Of a stretch of DNA of 64,000 bases, positions 27,779 to 38,300 are shown one piece after another. A model generated the notes under the pieces. The model was not told where the DNA came from. It saw only the letters and a program-made list of their open reading frames with translations, and ran no database searches. A program made the position numbers and the translations under genes. Numbering within the stretch: the first letter of the stretch is position 1; every line of letters starts with the position of its first letter. The stretch comes from an uncultured Lachnospiraceae bacterium (lineage in GTDB: Bacteria > Bacillota > Clostridia > Lachnospirales > Lachnospiraceae): positions 1-64,000 of the forward strand of contig CACZJZ010000009.1 in the NCBI GenBank assembly GCA_902781655.1, read 5' to 3'.

Positions 27779-28924
27779 TTATCCGTCCTTCCTCCATACC
27801 ATTTTATTCACGATGCCCGTGTAGCTCTGAATGATTCTGGCGACCTTCATGGACACATTTTCAGCGGTATAATCCGCCACCGGCGTACCGAAGCATTCCG
27901 CCCGCTGCATCCCGACAGCCATCTCCACCGCCTGAAGGAGGGGCTCTGCGTCGATTCCGGCGAGTACAAAGCAGCCCGCGTCCAGCGCCTCGGGGCGCTC
28001 AGTGGAGGTGCGGATGCTGACTGCCGGGAATGGCTTACCGACAGACAGGAAGAAACTGCTCTCCTCCGGCAGCGTTCCGCTGTCGGAGACCACCGCAAAG
28101 GCGTTCATCTGCAGGCAGTTGTAATCGTGGAATCCCAGCGGCTCATGTGCGATCACGCGGCTGTCCAGTTGGAAGCCCGTCGCCTCCAGCCGCTTTCTGC
28201 TTCTCGGGTGGCAAGAGTAAAGGATTGGCATGTCGTACTTTTCCGCCATGGCATTGACCGCTGTGAACAGCTGGACAAAATTGCGGTCCGTATCGATGTT
28301 TTCCTCCCGGTGCGCCGAGAGCAGAATGTACTGTCCCTTGGTCAGACCCAGACGCCGGTGGATATCACTGCCTTCGATCTTGTCCAGATTGGCGTGCAGC
28401 ACCTCCGCCATGGGACTGCCGGTCACGAAGGTGCGCTCCTTTGGCAGTCCACACTCCATCAGATACCGGCGTGCATGCTCCGAATAGCAGAGATTGACGT
28501 CGCTGATGATGTCCACGATGCGGCGGTTCGTCTCCTCCGGCAGGCACTCATCCTTGCAGCGGTTTCCTGCCTCCATATGGAAAATCGGAATGTGCAGGCG
28601 CTTGGCACCGATCACGGAAAGGCAGGAATTGGTGTCGCCCAGAACCAGCACTGCGTCCGGCCTGACCTGCACCATCAGCTTGTAGGATTTCTCAATGATA
28701 TTCCCAATCGTGGCTCCGAGATCATCGCCTACGGCATCCAGATAATAGTCCGGCGCCCGGAGACCGAGATCGTCAAAAAACACCTGATTGAGGGTGTAGT
28801 CGTAGTTCTGACCTGTGTGGACCAGAATCTGCTCAAAGTACCGGTCGCAGCACTTTATGGTGGCGGACAGCCGGATGATCTCCGGCCGCGTGCCGATGAT
28901 CGTCATCAGCTTCAGCTTTCCCAT
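27779..28924 (-). CDS. UDP-N-acetylglucosamine 2-epimerase, CapG/WecB type
   Basis: A 381-residue non-hydrolysing epimerase. It starts KLKLMTIIGTRPEIIRLSATI and holds VLVHTGQNYDYTL, AVLVLGDTNS, SAHREENID and SDSGTLPEESSFF, all conserved in WecB-like enzymes. In the order CapE-CapF-CapG it makes the last step to UDP-L-FucNAc by epimerising C2 of UDP-L-pneumosamine type intermediates. It starts 2 bp after the stop of the CapF gene, so the three enzymes are translated together. Confidence 0.88.
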   Translation of the reverse strand: MGKLKLMTIIGTRPEIIRLSATIKCCDRYFEQILVHTGQNYDYTLNQVFFDDLGLRAPDYYLDAVGDDLGATIGNIIEKSYKLMVQVRPDAVLVLGDTNSCLSVIGAKRLHIPIFHMEAGNRCKDECLPEETNRRIVDIISDVNLCYSEHARRYLMECGLPKERTFVTGSPMAEVLHANLDKIEGSDIHRRLGLTKGQYILLSAHREENIDTDRNFVQLFTAVNAMAEKYDMPILYSCHPRSRKRLEATGFQLDSRVIAHEPLGFHDYNCLQMNAFAVVSDSGTLPEESSFFLSVGKPFPAVSIRTSTERPEALDAGCFVLAGIDAEPLLQAVEMAVGMQRAECFGTPVADYTAENVSMKVARIIQSYTGIVNKMVWRKDG

Positions 28925-28926
28925 TG

Positions 28927-30093
28927 CTACACCTCCTCAAAGTAGGTATCCGGATGGCTGGGGTCAAACTGCTCATTGGCCCACATGACTGTCACCAGAT
29001 TTTCCGTCTCACTCAGATTGATAATGTTGTGGGTATAGCCCGGCAGCATATGGACGGCTTGGATCCGGTCACCGCTGACCTCGAATTCGATTTTTTCATC
29101 GGAGCCGATTTGGCGTTCCTGAATCAGCCCGTGTCCGGCCACGACCATAAAGAACTCCCACTTGCTGTTGTGCCAGTGCTGCCCTTTGGTGATGCCGGGC
29201 TTTGTGATGTTCACGGAGATCTGACCGCAGTTCTTCGTTTTCAGCAGTTCTGTGAAGCTGCCGCGCTCGTCCACATTCATCTTCATCGGGAATGCGATTT
29301 TTTCCGGCGGCAGGTAGGAAAGATAGGTGCTGTAGAGCTTCTTCTCAAAGCTGCCTTCCGGAATCTCCGGGAGCAGAAGTGTCTGCGGCTGGTCGTGAAA
29401 GGTCTGAAGTAGTCGAACGATCTCGCCCAGCGTCACGCGGTAACTGACCGGAACGCTGCAATATGCTCCATCCGTCCGGTGGGGCTGGCCCTCCATGGCA
29501 TTTAGGATCTCGTCGATCAGGTCGTCAATGTAGACCAGTTCCAGTTCGACTGCCGGATCCGAAACGGTGATAGGTAGATCCCGTGCGATATGATGGCAGA
29601 ATGTCGCCACCACGGAATTGTAGTTGGGGCGGCACCATTTTCCGAACAGATTGGGCAGGCGGTAGATCATCCCGGCTGCGCCAGTTTCTCTGCCATAGGC
29701 AAGAAGCAGCTCCTCCGCCGCCTTCTTGGACTGCCCATAGGGACTCCCGGCATACCGTCCGGCCAGACTGGCCTGAATGGAGGAGGAGAGCAATACCGGG
29801 CACCGGTTACCGCTTTTCCGAAGTATCTCCAACAGGGTACGGGTGAAGTCCGTGTTTCCGGCTGCAAATTCTCCCGGATCCTGGGGCCGGTTCACGCCAG
29901 CCAGATGGACCACGAAATTTGCCTTTTTGCAGTAGTCCGCCAAGGTCTCTGCCGAAGTATCCCGCGTACATAAAAGGATCTCCTCGATTTGCAGTACGGG
30001 CCGGGTCCTGTCTCTGCGATCCTTGATGGTGGAAAGGCGCTGCGTCAGATTCTTCCCGACAAATCCGTTTGCGCCGGTGATCAGTACATTCAT
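28927..30093 (-). CDS. CapF-type bifunctional reductase with cupin domain
   Basis: A protein of 388 residues. The SDR part (NVLITGANGFVGKNL...; PYGQSKKAAEELL near 150) is followed by a C-terminal cupin (QHWHNSKWEFFMVVAGHGLI near residue 310) with the His ligands of a metal site. This two-domain build is particular to CapF of the UDP-L-FucNAc pathway. The ATG at 30093 overlaps the stop of the CapE gene (TGATG) and has GGAGG eight bases upstream; a TTG six bases further upstream is less likely. Confidence 0.9.
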   Translation of the reverse strand: MNVLITGANGFVGKNLTQRLSTIKDRRDRTRPVLQIEEILLCTRDTSAETLADYCKKANFVVHLAGVNRPQDPGEFAAGNTDFTRTLLEILRKSGNRCPVLLSSSIQASLAGRYAGSPYGQSKKAAEELLLAYGRETGAAGMIYRLPNLFGKWCRPNYNSVVATFCHHIARDLPITVSDPAVELELVYIDDLIDEILNAMEGQPHRTDGAYCSVPVSYRVTLGEIVRLLQTFHDQPQTLLLPEIPEGSFEKKLYSTYLSYLPPEKIAFPMKMNVDERGSFTELLKTKNCGQISVNITKPGITKGQHWHNSKWEFFMVVAGHGLIQERQIGSDEKIEFEVSGDRIQAVHMLPGYTHNIINLSETENLVTVMWANEQFDPSHPDTYFEEV

Positions 30094-31121
30094 CAGCAAG
30101 TTCCTCCGAACAGCTTCAGCTTTAGAAGAAGCTGTTTCATTTCCTCCACATTCAGCCGGTGCGTATTGTGCGAAGTATACTGCTCGATTTTGCCGAACTC
30201 TGGATTTCCCTTGCTGAAATAGTTGTCATAGTCCAGATCTCGATTATCTGCCGGAATGCGGAAGAAGCCGGGCAGATCTTCCGCCCGCATCATTTCCTCT
30301 GCAGTGACCAGCACCTCAAAGAGCTTTTCACCATGGCGCGTTCCGATAATCGTCGAGCCAAGGTCGGAGTGCTTCAGCTCCAGCACAGCCTGTGCCAGCG
30401 TCTCGATGGTCGCAGCAGGGGCCTTCTGCACGAACAGGTCACCCTGTTCGCCATGCTCAAAGGCATAAAGCACAAGATCTACGGCATCGCTGAGCGTCAT
30501 CATGAAACGGGTCATATTGGGATTCGTGATCGTCAGAGGTTTTCCCTCGTCGATCCGGTCGCAGAACAATGGGATGACTGAGCCACGGGAAGCCATGACG
30601 TTGCCGTACCGCGTCAAACACAGAACCGGATCCCCAGGCAGCATCTGTCTGGAACGGGCAATCACATTCTTCTCCATGACAGCCTTCGTCATGCCCATAG
30701 CGTTGATGGGATAAGCCGCCTTGTCCGTGGACAGGAAGATGGCCTTCTTCACATGGTTTGCCACACAGGCGGAGATCACATTGTCGGAACCGGCCACATT
30801 GGTTTTGACCGCCTCCATGGGATAAAACTCGCATGAGGGCACCTGCTTCAAAGCTGCGGCATGAAATACATAGTCCACACCGCGGAACACATTCAGAATG
30901 GAATTGTAATCCCGCACATCTCCTATGTAAAACTTGATTTTCTCCGCGTGCTGCGGATACAGCTCCTGATAGGTGTGCCGCATATCATCCTGCTTCTTCT
31001 CATCCCGTGAGAGAATGCGGATCTCTGCAATGTCGGTGGTCAGGAAGCGGCGCAGCACAGCGTTGCCAAAGGAGCCTGTCCCACCGGTAATGAGCAGTAT
31101 TTTATCTTTGAACGATATCAT
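30093..31121 (-). CDS. UDP-GlcNAc 4,6-dehydratase/5-epimerase, CapE type
   Basis: A 342-residue SDR enzyme. LLITGGTGSFGNAVL is the nucleotide site; NAMGMTKAVMEK near residue 140 holds the Met-x3-Lys that replaces Tyr-x3-Lys in FlaA1/CapE enzymes, and FLSTDKAAYP precedes it. The C-terminal part contains TRHGEKLFEVLVTAEEM, conserved in this group. It makes the first intermediate of UDP-L-FucNAc and sits right before CapF and CapG. Confidence 0.9.
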   Translation of the reverse strand: MISFKDKILLITGGTGSFGNAVLRRFLTTDIAEIRILSRDEKKQDDMRHTYQELYPQHAEKIKFYIGDVRDYNSILNVFRGVDYVFHAAALKQVPSCEFYPMEAVKTNVAGSDNVISACVANHVKKAIFLSTDKAAYPINAMGMTKAVMEKNVIARSRQMLPGDPVLCLTRYGNVMASRGSVIPLFCDRIDEGKPLTITNPNMTRFMMTLSDAVDLVLYAFEHGEQGDLFVQKAPAATIETLAQAVLELKHSDLGSTIIGTRHGEKLFEVLVTAEEMMRAEDLPGFFRIPADNRDLDYDNYFSKGNPEFGKIEQYTSHNTHRLNVEEMKQLLLKLKLFGGTC

Positions 31122-31127
31122 CTGGTC

Positions 31128-32447
31128 TTACTCCTTTGTATGATTTCTTTGTTTTTCAGGCAGCACGCCGCGCAAAAGTACGGCATCCAGCATTAGTTTT
31201 GTATTTGGACGTAGCGGGCGAATCAGCGCAGGAAGCAGGATTGTTGTCGAAGCCTGGGTGATCAGCGAGGCCGCAGCGGCTCCAGATGCTCCCCACGACG
31301 GGATCAGCGCAAGATTCAGCACAACATTCAGCACAGCCGCACTGACATACAGGTATTTCAGATATTTCTGTCTGTTTTCGCATACCATCCATGCGTTTCT
31401 GGCAACACCGAGATAGGAAAACGCCGTGTACCAAACCACGATGCGCAGAGGTCCAACTGCCGGCAAATAGGTTTCTCCATAGAGAATCAAAATAAAAGGC
31501 TTGGCGACAAGGCAGATCATTGCGGATACGAACAGGGACACATAAAAAACAATTGCGTAGAGTTGCCGGTTCTTCCGCTCATAGCGCAGGCGGTCCTTCT
31601 GAAAACTCTGCACAATCTCCGGATAAAGGGAATCAATGATTGCCGAGAGGATAAAGGCCCATGAAACACTGACCGTCGAAGCAAGGGAATAATGTCCAAC
31701 GGCATCTGCGCCAAGCATCTGCTTGAGCATCAGCTTGTCTGTACAGGCATAGATGGAGACCATCAGTCCGGCTATGATAAAGCTGCCGCTGCTTTGCAGA
31801 AGCTCCTTTGCTTTTTTCAGAGAGTAACGGAATCTTGTTCCGCCATTTTTGAAATAAGCGATCAGCAAAAACACCGCAAGTACGATGTAATCCAATGCGC
31901 TTGCAACGGCGAACCATTCCACACTTTTCCCAAGCACAAGCAAAATAATTTTGTACACAGACATTGCCGCATACGAGACAAGTTCGGCAATGGCGGAATA
32001 CTTGGACTGGAGCCTGGCCTGAAACCAGTAGTTGAGGGTATCAAACACCTGAAAAATGAGGCCAATGCTGTACAGCGCTACAACCACAACGGTGAGACGT
32101 TCTCCTCTGTCCACGACACTGACAATACCGATGATTGCCAATGCAGACAGCAGACTTGAAATCGCCCGCAGCAACAGGGTCGTTCCAATTGTTTCGCCCT
32201 GCTGCTCCGGATGATCCACAAAGTTCTTGACGATCACACTGTTGATGCCAAGCGTACATAGCGAGGCAAAGAATGTCGCATATGCCGCTGCGTAATTGAT
32301 CAGGCCGTAATTGCTTGGGCCAAGATAGCGCGCCGCAAAAATACCAACGACAAAGGCCAGCAGCTTGTTCGCCACTTTGCCGCCGATGATCCATCCGGCA
32401 TTTTTAACAACTTTATTCTTTCTGAGCGACTGCAGCAAAATCTTCAA
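31128..32447 (-). CDS. wzx: Polysaccharide flippase (Wzx)
   Basis: A 439-residue membrane protein with about 12-14 helices. The start (VVKNAGWIIGGKVANKLLAFVVGIFAARYLGPSNYGLINYA) is the conserved first block of the polysaccharide-synthesis MVF/MATE-like flippases. It moves undecaprenyl-pyrophosphate-linked repeat units to the outer face. The gene starts 35 bp inside the end of the acetyltransferase gene. Only one Wzx is present in the locus. Confidence 0.88.
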   Translation of the reverse strand: MKILLQSLRKNKVVKNAGWIIGGKVANKLLAFVVGIFAARYLGPSNYGLINYAAAYATFFASLCTLGINSVIVKNFVDHPEQQGETIGTTLLLRAISSLLSALAIIGIVSVVDRGERLTVVVVALYSIGLIFQVFDTLNYWFQARLQSKYSAIAELVSYAAMSVYKIILLVLGKSVEWFAVASALDYIVLAVFLLIAYFKNGGTRFRYSLKKAKELLQSSGSFIIAGLMVSIYACTDKLMLKQMLGADAVGHYSLASTVSVSWAFILSAIIDSLYPEIVQSFQKDRLRYERKNRQLYAIVFYVSLFVSAMICLVAKPFILILYGETYLPAVGPLRIVVWYTAFSYLGVARNAWMVCENRQKYLKYLYVSAAVLNVVLNLALIPSWGASGAAAASLITQASTTILLPALIRPLRPNTKLMLDAVLLRGVLPEKQRNHTKE

Positions 32448-32937
32448 ACTCCTTCACCACTTTAGCTGGGACACCGGCCACCAGTGTATCCGCCGGCACA
32501 TCCGTGGAAACACAGGCACAGGCTGCGATCATGCTTCCATCTCCAATGCTCGTATTCAATAGGAGGGTAGATCGACCACCGATCCAGACGCCGCGGCCCA
32601 CTGTAATATGATAGGATTCGCCTTTTCCAGCCCGCCTTTTGTGGTTGCCCATATGGTGTCCTCCCGTCAGGAAGGTAACATCCGGAGCGATATCGCAGTT
32701 ATCTCCAATCGTTACTATCCCATTTCCATGAACAGTGAGATTGCATCCGATCCAACAATTTGCGCCAATGCGAAGCGTTCCTGTATTATAAATTGGCCCG
32801 ACAATTTTGGTATTTTCTCCGATTTCATAGCCGATGGAACGGAGAAGATTCCTCTTTTCAGAGAAGAACCGGGTTCCCGCCAGAGTATGATTGACAAGGT
32901 ATATCACAATTCTTTTTTTGATAGTCTTCAACTTCAT
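32413..32937 (-). CDS. Hexapeptide-repeat O-acetyltransferase
   Basis: About 174 residues from MKLKTIKKRIVIYLVNHTL; the ATG overlaps the preceding gene's stop. The rest folds as a left-handed beta helix with hexapeptide repeats (IGANCWIGCNLTV, IGDNCDIAPDVTFL, VGRGVWIGGRSTLL, IGDGSMIAACACVSTDVPADTLVAGVPAKVVKE). The catalytic His is in TGGHHMGNHKRR. It most likely acetylates a sugar of the capsule repeat unit. Confidence 0.88.
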   Translation of the reverse strand: MKLKTIKKRIVIYLVNHTLAGTRFFSEKRNLLRSIGYEIGENTKIVGPIYNTGTLRIGANCWIGCNLTVHGNGIVTIGDNCDIAPDVTFLTGGHHMGNHKRRAGKGESYHITVGRGVWIGGRSTLLLNTSIGDGSMIAACACVSTDVPADTLVAGVPAKVVKEFEDFAAVAQKE

Positions 32938-34082
32938 CTTTGATACCAGTCCTCCCGCAGCGGCTTTGCGGGGCTGCATGGACCGTTCGCAAACAACCCA
33001 GAAGCGTCTTTACCGTTCAAAAGGGCGTTCGATAGCTGCAAAAATCGCTTTGCGGCAACCTCCGCATTCCACAATTCTGTAATCGTCTGGTACGCCGCTT
33101 TTCCAAAGCTATACTGCATAGTCGTATTTTCAAGAAGCCGTCGTACCTTTTCATAAAGCTCCTGAATATTGCCGGAGTGATAAACGCTTCCATTCACGCC
33201 GTCATTTACGAGATAAGGGGTTGCCCCAGCTGCATCGCTGGCAACCACCGCACAGCCGCTGTTCATGGCCTCGTTTAACACAGCGCCCCAGCCCTCTTGG
33301 CGGTCACTTGTGAATAAGCAGATGCCTGCGCTTTCCATATGACGGCGCACGGCTTCCGGAGACATGGCTCCAAGGAATCGTATATTGGTCTCCAGCAGCC
33401 CAGCTTCTGAAGCCTGCCGCTTGAGCTGCTGCTCCATCTCACCGGTACCGATCATCTCGATTTTGAAGCAGCATCCTGCATCATGGAGTCTCCTTGCAAC
33501 CTCGATCACATCGTCGGGATGCTTCCAGCCCAAGAAGCGTCCACACCACAAAATGGTTGCTTTTGCTTTGCGGTCGATCAAGTCATCAATGCTGGGATAC
33601 CGTATCGTCTCCGGGAAATAGCCCCATTTATAGCACCGACCGCGGAAAAGGCCGAATTTTGCATAATCCCCCGCAGTATAGGCGCTGGCACAGAGCATAT
33701 ACGCCTTTCGCCACGGCGGATTGCAAGCGTGCCAGTGGAAAAAACGTTTTGGATATTTGAGAAGCGGATTTCCTGTCTTTAAGATTCGCTCGGAATATCG
33801 GAAAAACAATTTGGCCTTTTTACCGTATTCCTTTGTCTGACGCTCTGGAAAGGAACCGGCTATCAAAACATCCAGATTACTTAACTGCTTCTGGACCTCC
33901 TGATCTGATGCCGAACAGGTATATGGACGCGCCAAATCATTTCCCCACCCGAGATTCTTTCGCTCCGTATCCATCTCTTTATGCGCCACGAAGCAATAGT
34001 TGTGATTTGTCAATTCATAGAGGGCATCGGATAGAGGGACTTGATGATGCGTAAAGTAATTGCTGCAAAAAAGAATTCTCAT
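32934..34082 (-). CDS. Glycosyltransferase, GT4-like
   Basis: A 382-residue GT-B enzyme. The C-terminal half shows IRYPSIDDLIDRKAKATILWCGRFLGWKHPDDVIEVA and SDRQEGWGAVLNEAMNSGCAVVASDAAGATPYLVNDGVNG, with the EX7E-like acidic pair of family GT4. The N-terminal acceptor domain is short. It overlaps both neighbours by 4 bp. Donor sugar unknown. Confidence 0.88.
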   Translation of the reverse strand: MRILFCSNYFTHHQVPLSDALYELTNHNYCFVAHKEMDTERKNLGWGNDLARPYTCSASDQEVQKQLSNLDVLIAGSFPERQTKEYGKKAKLFFRYSERILKTGNPLLKYPKRFFHWHACNPPWRKAYMLCASAYTAGDYAKFGLFRGRCYKWGYFPETIRYPSIDDLIDRKAKATILWCGRFLGWKHPDDVIEVARRLHDAGCCFKIEMIGTGEMEQQLKRQASEAGLLETNIRFLGAMSPEAVRRHMESAGICLFTSDRQEGWGAVLNEAMNSGCAVVASDAAGATPYLVNDGVNGSVYHSGNIQELYEKVRRLLENTTMQYSFGKAAYQTITELWNAEVAAKRFLQLSNALLNGKDASGLFANGPCSPAKPLREDWYQR

Positions 34083-35299
34083 GTAGCCATCACACGCCCT
34101 TTTCCCAAAGTAGACAAAACATTTTCATAGAGTTCAACATAGCCCTGATACACCGTATCTTTGTCAAAACGCGCCATTTTTTTAGGATCCGCACGCCAGT
34201 TGCTGTCTGCCACGTCTCTCACAGCATTCTCCAATGCCTGTATATCGCCCTGCGGAACCAAGCGTCCATTTCCCGGTGCTACCGTTTCAGGACAACCGTC
34301 TGTCTTATATACCACCACCGGCGTTCCGCACGCCTGGGCCTCTACCGTAGTCAGGCCAAAGGTTTCCTCATAGGTAGGGTTCACAAACACATCTGCAGCG
34401 GAGTACCACTGTGCCAACTCTGTTTGATTTGCCGTGCGTAAAAGCCCAAGCACATCGGAAGGAATATCCGGCAGTTGCTTTTCAATCAGGCCAATCAAAA
34501 CCACCTGATAGTCAGAACCGAGGCGGTCAGCAAGTGTCAGCAAATCCGGCAGACCCTTGCGTGCATTCCATGCATTTGCTACCCCGAGGACAATTTTCTT
34601 ATCTTCCAGATGATACTTTTCACGCAAGCTGCTGGACTGTGGACAGAAAACCGTGCGGTCGATTCCGTTGGGGATAACGGTTCGCGGGTAGTTCTGTAGG
34701 AACGACCGGGAAACCTGATCCGCAAGCCACTGCGAGGGTGTGGTGATAGTCAGATTCTTCACACCGGTAAAGGCGTTCTTTTTGCGAAGGAAGTTGCGCC
34801 TTACATCGCCCTTCCAATAGCATTGCGGATACCGGTACAGCAATTTGCAGTCCCGACACTCCGTCTGCCATTGCACACACTTGACTTGCGAGAAATGTGT
34901 GCAATGTCCGGTAAAAGTCCAGCAATCATGCAAAGTCCAAACGACGGGGATATTCGCTTCCTTCAAAAAGCGGAACAGCATCTCGTAATTCACATAGAAG
35001 CCGTGCAGCGTGTGCAGGTGGATAAGATCAGGCTGAAACGCTCTGATCTCTCGGATCATCTTTCTGGTCGCCGCCCAGGAATATAGACCCGCGTGGTCTG
35101 TGAATCGTGATACTGCGTTGTGAAAGTAAAAGCCGAAATCTCCGGATACTTTCACTGCGTCCGCATTGTCGGAGCATACTCCCGTTCCATATAAAGCCTT
35201 TACATCATTGCCATGCTTTTTCAGCAGGTTCATGATATCAGCGATGATTTTTCCAGTGCTTCCGGTCCCATATACCAAATTGACAAACAGCACTTTCAT
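34079..35299 (-). CDS. Glycosyltransferase, GT4-like, with Cys-rich N-terminal motif
   Basis: About 406 residues from MKVLFVNLVYGTGSTGKII; the ATG at 35299 has GGAG eight bases before it, while an ATG at 35308 lies too near. The N-terminal half holds VVWTLHDCWTFTGHCTHF followed by KC..W...CRDC, a repeated cysteine pattern that may bind metal. The C-terminal half (VNPTYEETFGLTTVEAQACGTPVVVYKTDGCPETV) is the GT4 donor domain. It is a paralogue of the gene at 50669, sharing the whole N-terminal pattern. Confidence 0.88.
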   Translation of the reverse strand: MKVLFVNLVYGTGSTGKIIADIMNLLKKHGNDVKALYGTGVCSDNADAVKVSGDFGFYFHNAVSRFTDHAGLYSWAATRKMIREIRAFQPDLIHLHTLHGFYVNYEMLFRFLKEANIPVVWTLHDCWTFTGHCTHFSQVKCVQWQTECRDCKLLYRYPQCYWKGDVRRNFLRKKNAFTGVKNLTITTPSQWLADQVSRSFLQNYPRTVIPNGIDRTVFCPQSSSLREKYHLEDKKIVLGVANAWNARKGLPDLLTLADRLGSDYQVVLIGLIEKQLPDIPSDVLGLLRTANQTELAQWYSAADVFVNPTYEETFGLTTVEAQACGTPVVVYKTDGCPETVAPGNGRLVPQGDIQALENAVRDVADSNWRADPKKMARFDKDTVYQGYVELYENVLSTLGKGRVMAT

Positions 35300-35375
35300 C
35301 CTTCTCATCTCCGATGTTGTGTGATAAAAGAGAACCGCCGAGGTGCCAAGGTGCGCCCCGGCGGTTCCAGTGTAT

Positions 35376-38300
35376 TTACTCGGTTTCGCTGTTCAGAATC
35401 ATCCGGCCAGCACTGTCAAAGTTGTAATATCCCACCGGCATCAGGCCGTGCGTCCAGTACACATAGTAGCTGCGGTCATGGACGACCTCACAGGTGGAAC
35501 GCACATAGTAGTAGTCGCCGTCGATCTGGATCAGGCCGGCATAAGCACGTTCGCCGTTCCGATAGAAGTACAGGCTTCCATCTTCCTCGTAGATTCCGTT
35601 CTTCAGAGGTGCGACGCTACCTGTCAGTTTGCCATCTGCGTCGAAGTGATATCTGCCCTGGGGCATCAGGTCATGCGTCCAGGAAATGTAGTAATCGCAA
35701 TCGCGTACCACTTCACACTTGGAATTCACATAGTAGTAATCATCGCCAATTTTGATGAGGCCCGCATAGGTCAGTTTTCCATTGACATAGTAATGCAGAA
35801 CGCCATCTTCCTCGACGATGCCATTCTTCGGAGTGCCGGTCAGCTTTCCGTTTTCATCGAACGTGTAGTAACCGGCTTCCTTCAGGCCGTGCGTCCAAGT
35901 GATCCAATATACGCAATCGGTCACGACCTCGCCGTTGCTGCGGACATAATAGAAGTCACCGTCAATTTCAATCAGGCCGACATAGGTTACCTTGCCATTG
36001 ACATAGTAACGAAGTACGCCGTCATCGTCCTTTACGATGCCATTCTTGTCCGTTGCGCCCTGAATGAGTTTGCCCTCTGCGTCAAAGGCATAGGTTCCTT
36101 CCTCCATCAGGCCGTTCATTCTGGAGCAGTAGTAGGTCTGGTTCACGATCAGCTGGCCCTTGCTGTTGGCATAGTAGTAATCGTCACCGATCTTGATCAT
36201 GCCTGCAGGAGCCTTGATGCCGTCGACATAGTAGAAGAGGTCTTCGCCATCCTTCAGGATCCCGTTCTTGCTGGTGTCCTCGTCGTGCAGAATGACGCCG
36301 TTTTCATCGAAGTAGTAGCCCCACTCCGGAAGTGCAAGGCCATTGGTCTTATGGAGCCAGCAATCCTTACCGTTCAGCACAGTGCTCTTTACCGCTGCCG
36401 AGAGGGTCAGGCCCTCACGCTCCTCCAGATTCTTCTGGACTGCGAAGTAATAATAGTTGACCGTGCCGTTCTCCTTGACAACGCGCTTCAAACCTGCTTC
36501 CTCTTCGATGATGCCGCTGTTGAGCCAATAGGTGTCTTCTCCGACGCTGTAAACGCCGGTAACGTCGCTCTGGAATACGCCTTCCGCATCAAAGACGCAG
36601 CGTGCGGTTTCAGTTGCTCCATTGGGGATCAGCGTCGTGATTCCAGTAGCCGCGTACCCGGTTTCGGTATCCAGATAGTAGGTCTCACCGTCGATGACCG
36701 TCCAGCCGGTCTTCTGCAGTTCGCCGTCCTTGTAGTACTGCTTGCCGTTTGCATCCTTAAGCCAGCCGTTCCAGAACTGCCACTGTGCATACAGCGTCAT
36801 ATCTCCGGTCAGTTCAAGAATTGCGCCCTCATCGGCATAGGTAGCGCCGCTGCCATCGGCGGCGGTGTTCCAGCCGATGAACTTGTAGCCCTCACGGGTG
36901 AAGGCGTTGGTATTCAAGGCAGTGTCCACACCGACTTCAAAGCGCTGAGGCTCCATACTGCCTTCGCCGCCGTTGGCATTGAAGGTGATGGTGTAGAACA
37001 CACGGGCAGATGCAGAGTACTGTGCCGTATAAGTGGCATCCTCTTCAGCAACCACAACCTCCGGACTCCAGCCGGTGAAGGTGTAGCGGTAGTTGTCGTC
37101 AGGAGCCTTATCCGTACTGTCCTTGAAGGAAGGCATGGTGCCCTTCAGATAATCTTCCTCAGCTACGACCTCGCCATCGATCACCCAGGTGATGTGTGCG
37201 CCAGTCTTAGGAATTTCCTTGCCTTGTTTCAGCAGTTCATTGCAGACAGAGCAGTAGGTGTCGCCGGTGTAACCGGGTGTCGTAAGCGTTGCTTCGACCG
37301 CATTGCGAATCTCCGGTTTGTGACCGGTAGCCGGGATTACTTCCTGTTTAACAATGACTTCGTTGCAAACAGAGCAATGCTTGCCTTCCGTCAGGCCAGG
37401 CTCGGTGCAGGTCGGAGCCTTTGCTGCGTCAATGACTTCGGTGTGACCCTTGGCTGGAATCTCTGTCTGTGCAACGATGATCTCATTGCAGACGGAGCAG
37501 TGCTTGCCCTCAGTCTTGCCGGGTTCGGTGCAGGTCGGCTCAACTGCCGGATCAATGACCTCGGTATGGCCCTTGGCCGGGATCTCTTCCTGGGCAACGA
37601 GTACAGTATTGCAGACGGAGCAGTGCTTGCCTTCGGTCAGACCAGTCTCCGTGCAGGTCGGAGCCTTTGCTGCATCGATTACTTCTGTGTGGCCGGTCGC
37701 AGGGATCTCTTCCATACCGGAGAGGATTGCCTCGCAAACGGAGCACTTCGTACCGGCTTTATGACCAGCCTCGGTGCAGGTAGCGGGCTGTTCCGCAACT
37801 TCAACAGGGGTATGCCCGGTTGCATCGATCGCTTCGGTCTTGGTTGCATTGCAAACTGTGCAGGTGTAGGTCTTGACACCGGCATTCTCACAGGTAGGAG
37901 AGGTCGTGATCTCGCCCTCATTCCAGCTGTGGCCCTTGGCGGGGATCTCTTCCTGTGCTTTGATCACCGTTCCGCAGACAGAGCAGCGGGTACCGTCCGT
38001 CAGGCCGGTATCGGTGCAGGTCGCTTCCTTGCCAGGAATGGTTTCTTCCTTGTGGCCGGTCGCGGGAATCACTTCCTGCGCAATGAGAACTTCGTTGCAG
38101 ACGGAGCAGTGCTTACCCTCAGTCTTGCCGGGTTCCGTGCAGGTCGGCTCAACGGCAGCATCAATGGCCTCGATATGGCCCTTAGCCTCAATGGCCTCGC
38201 CCTTGGTGATTTCTTTGCCGCAGATGGCGCAGACCGTATCGCCGGTGTAGCCGTCCTCGGTGCAGGTGGCATCCTTCTTGTTGATCACCTTGGTGAGAGA

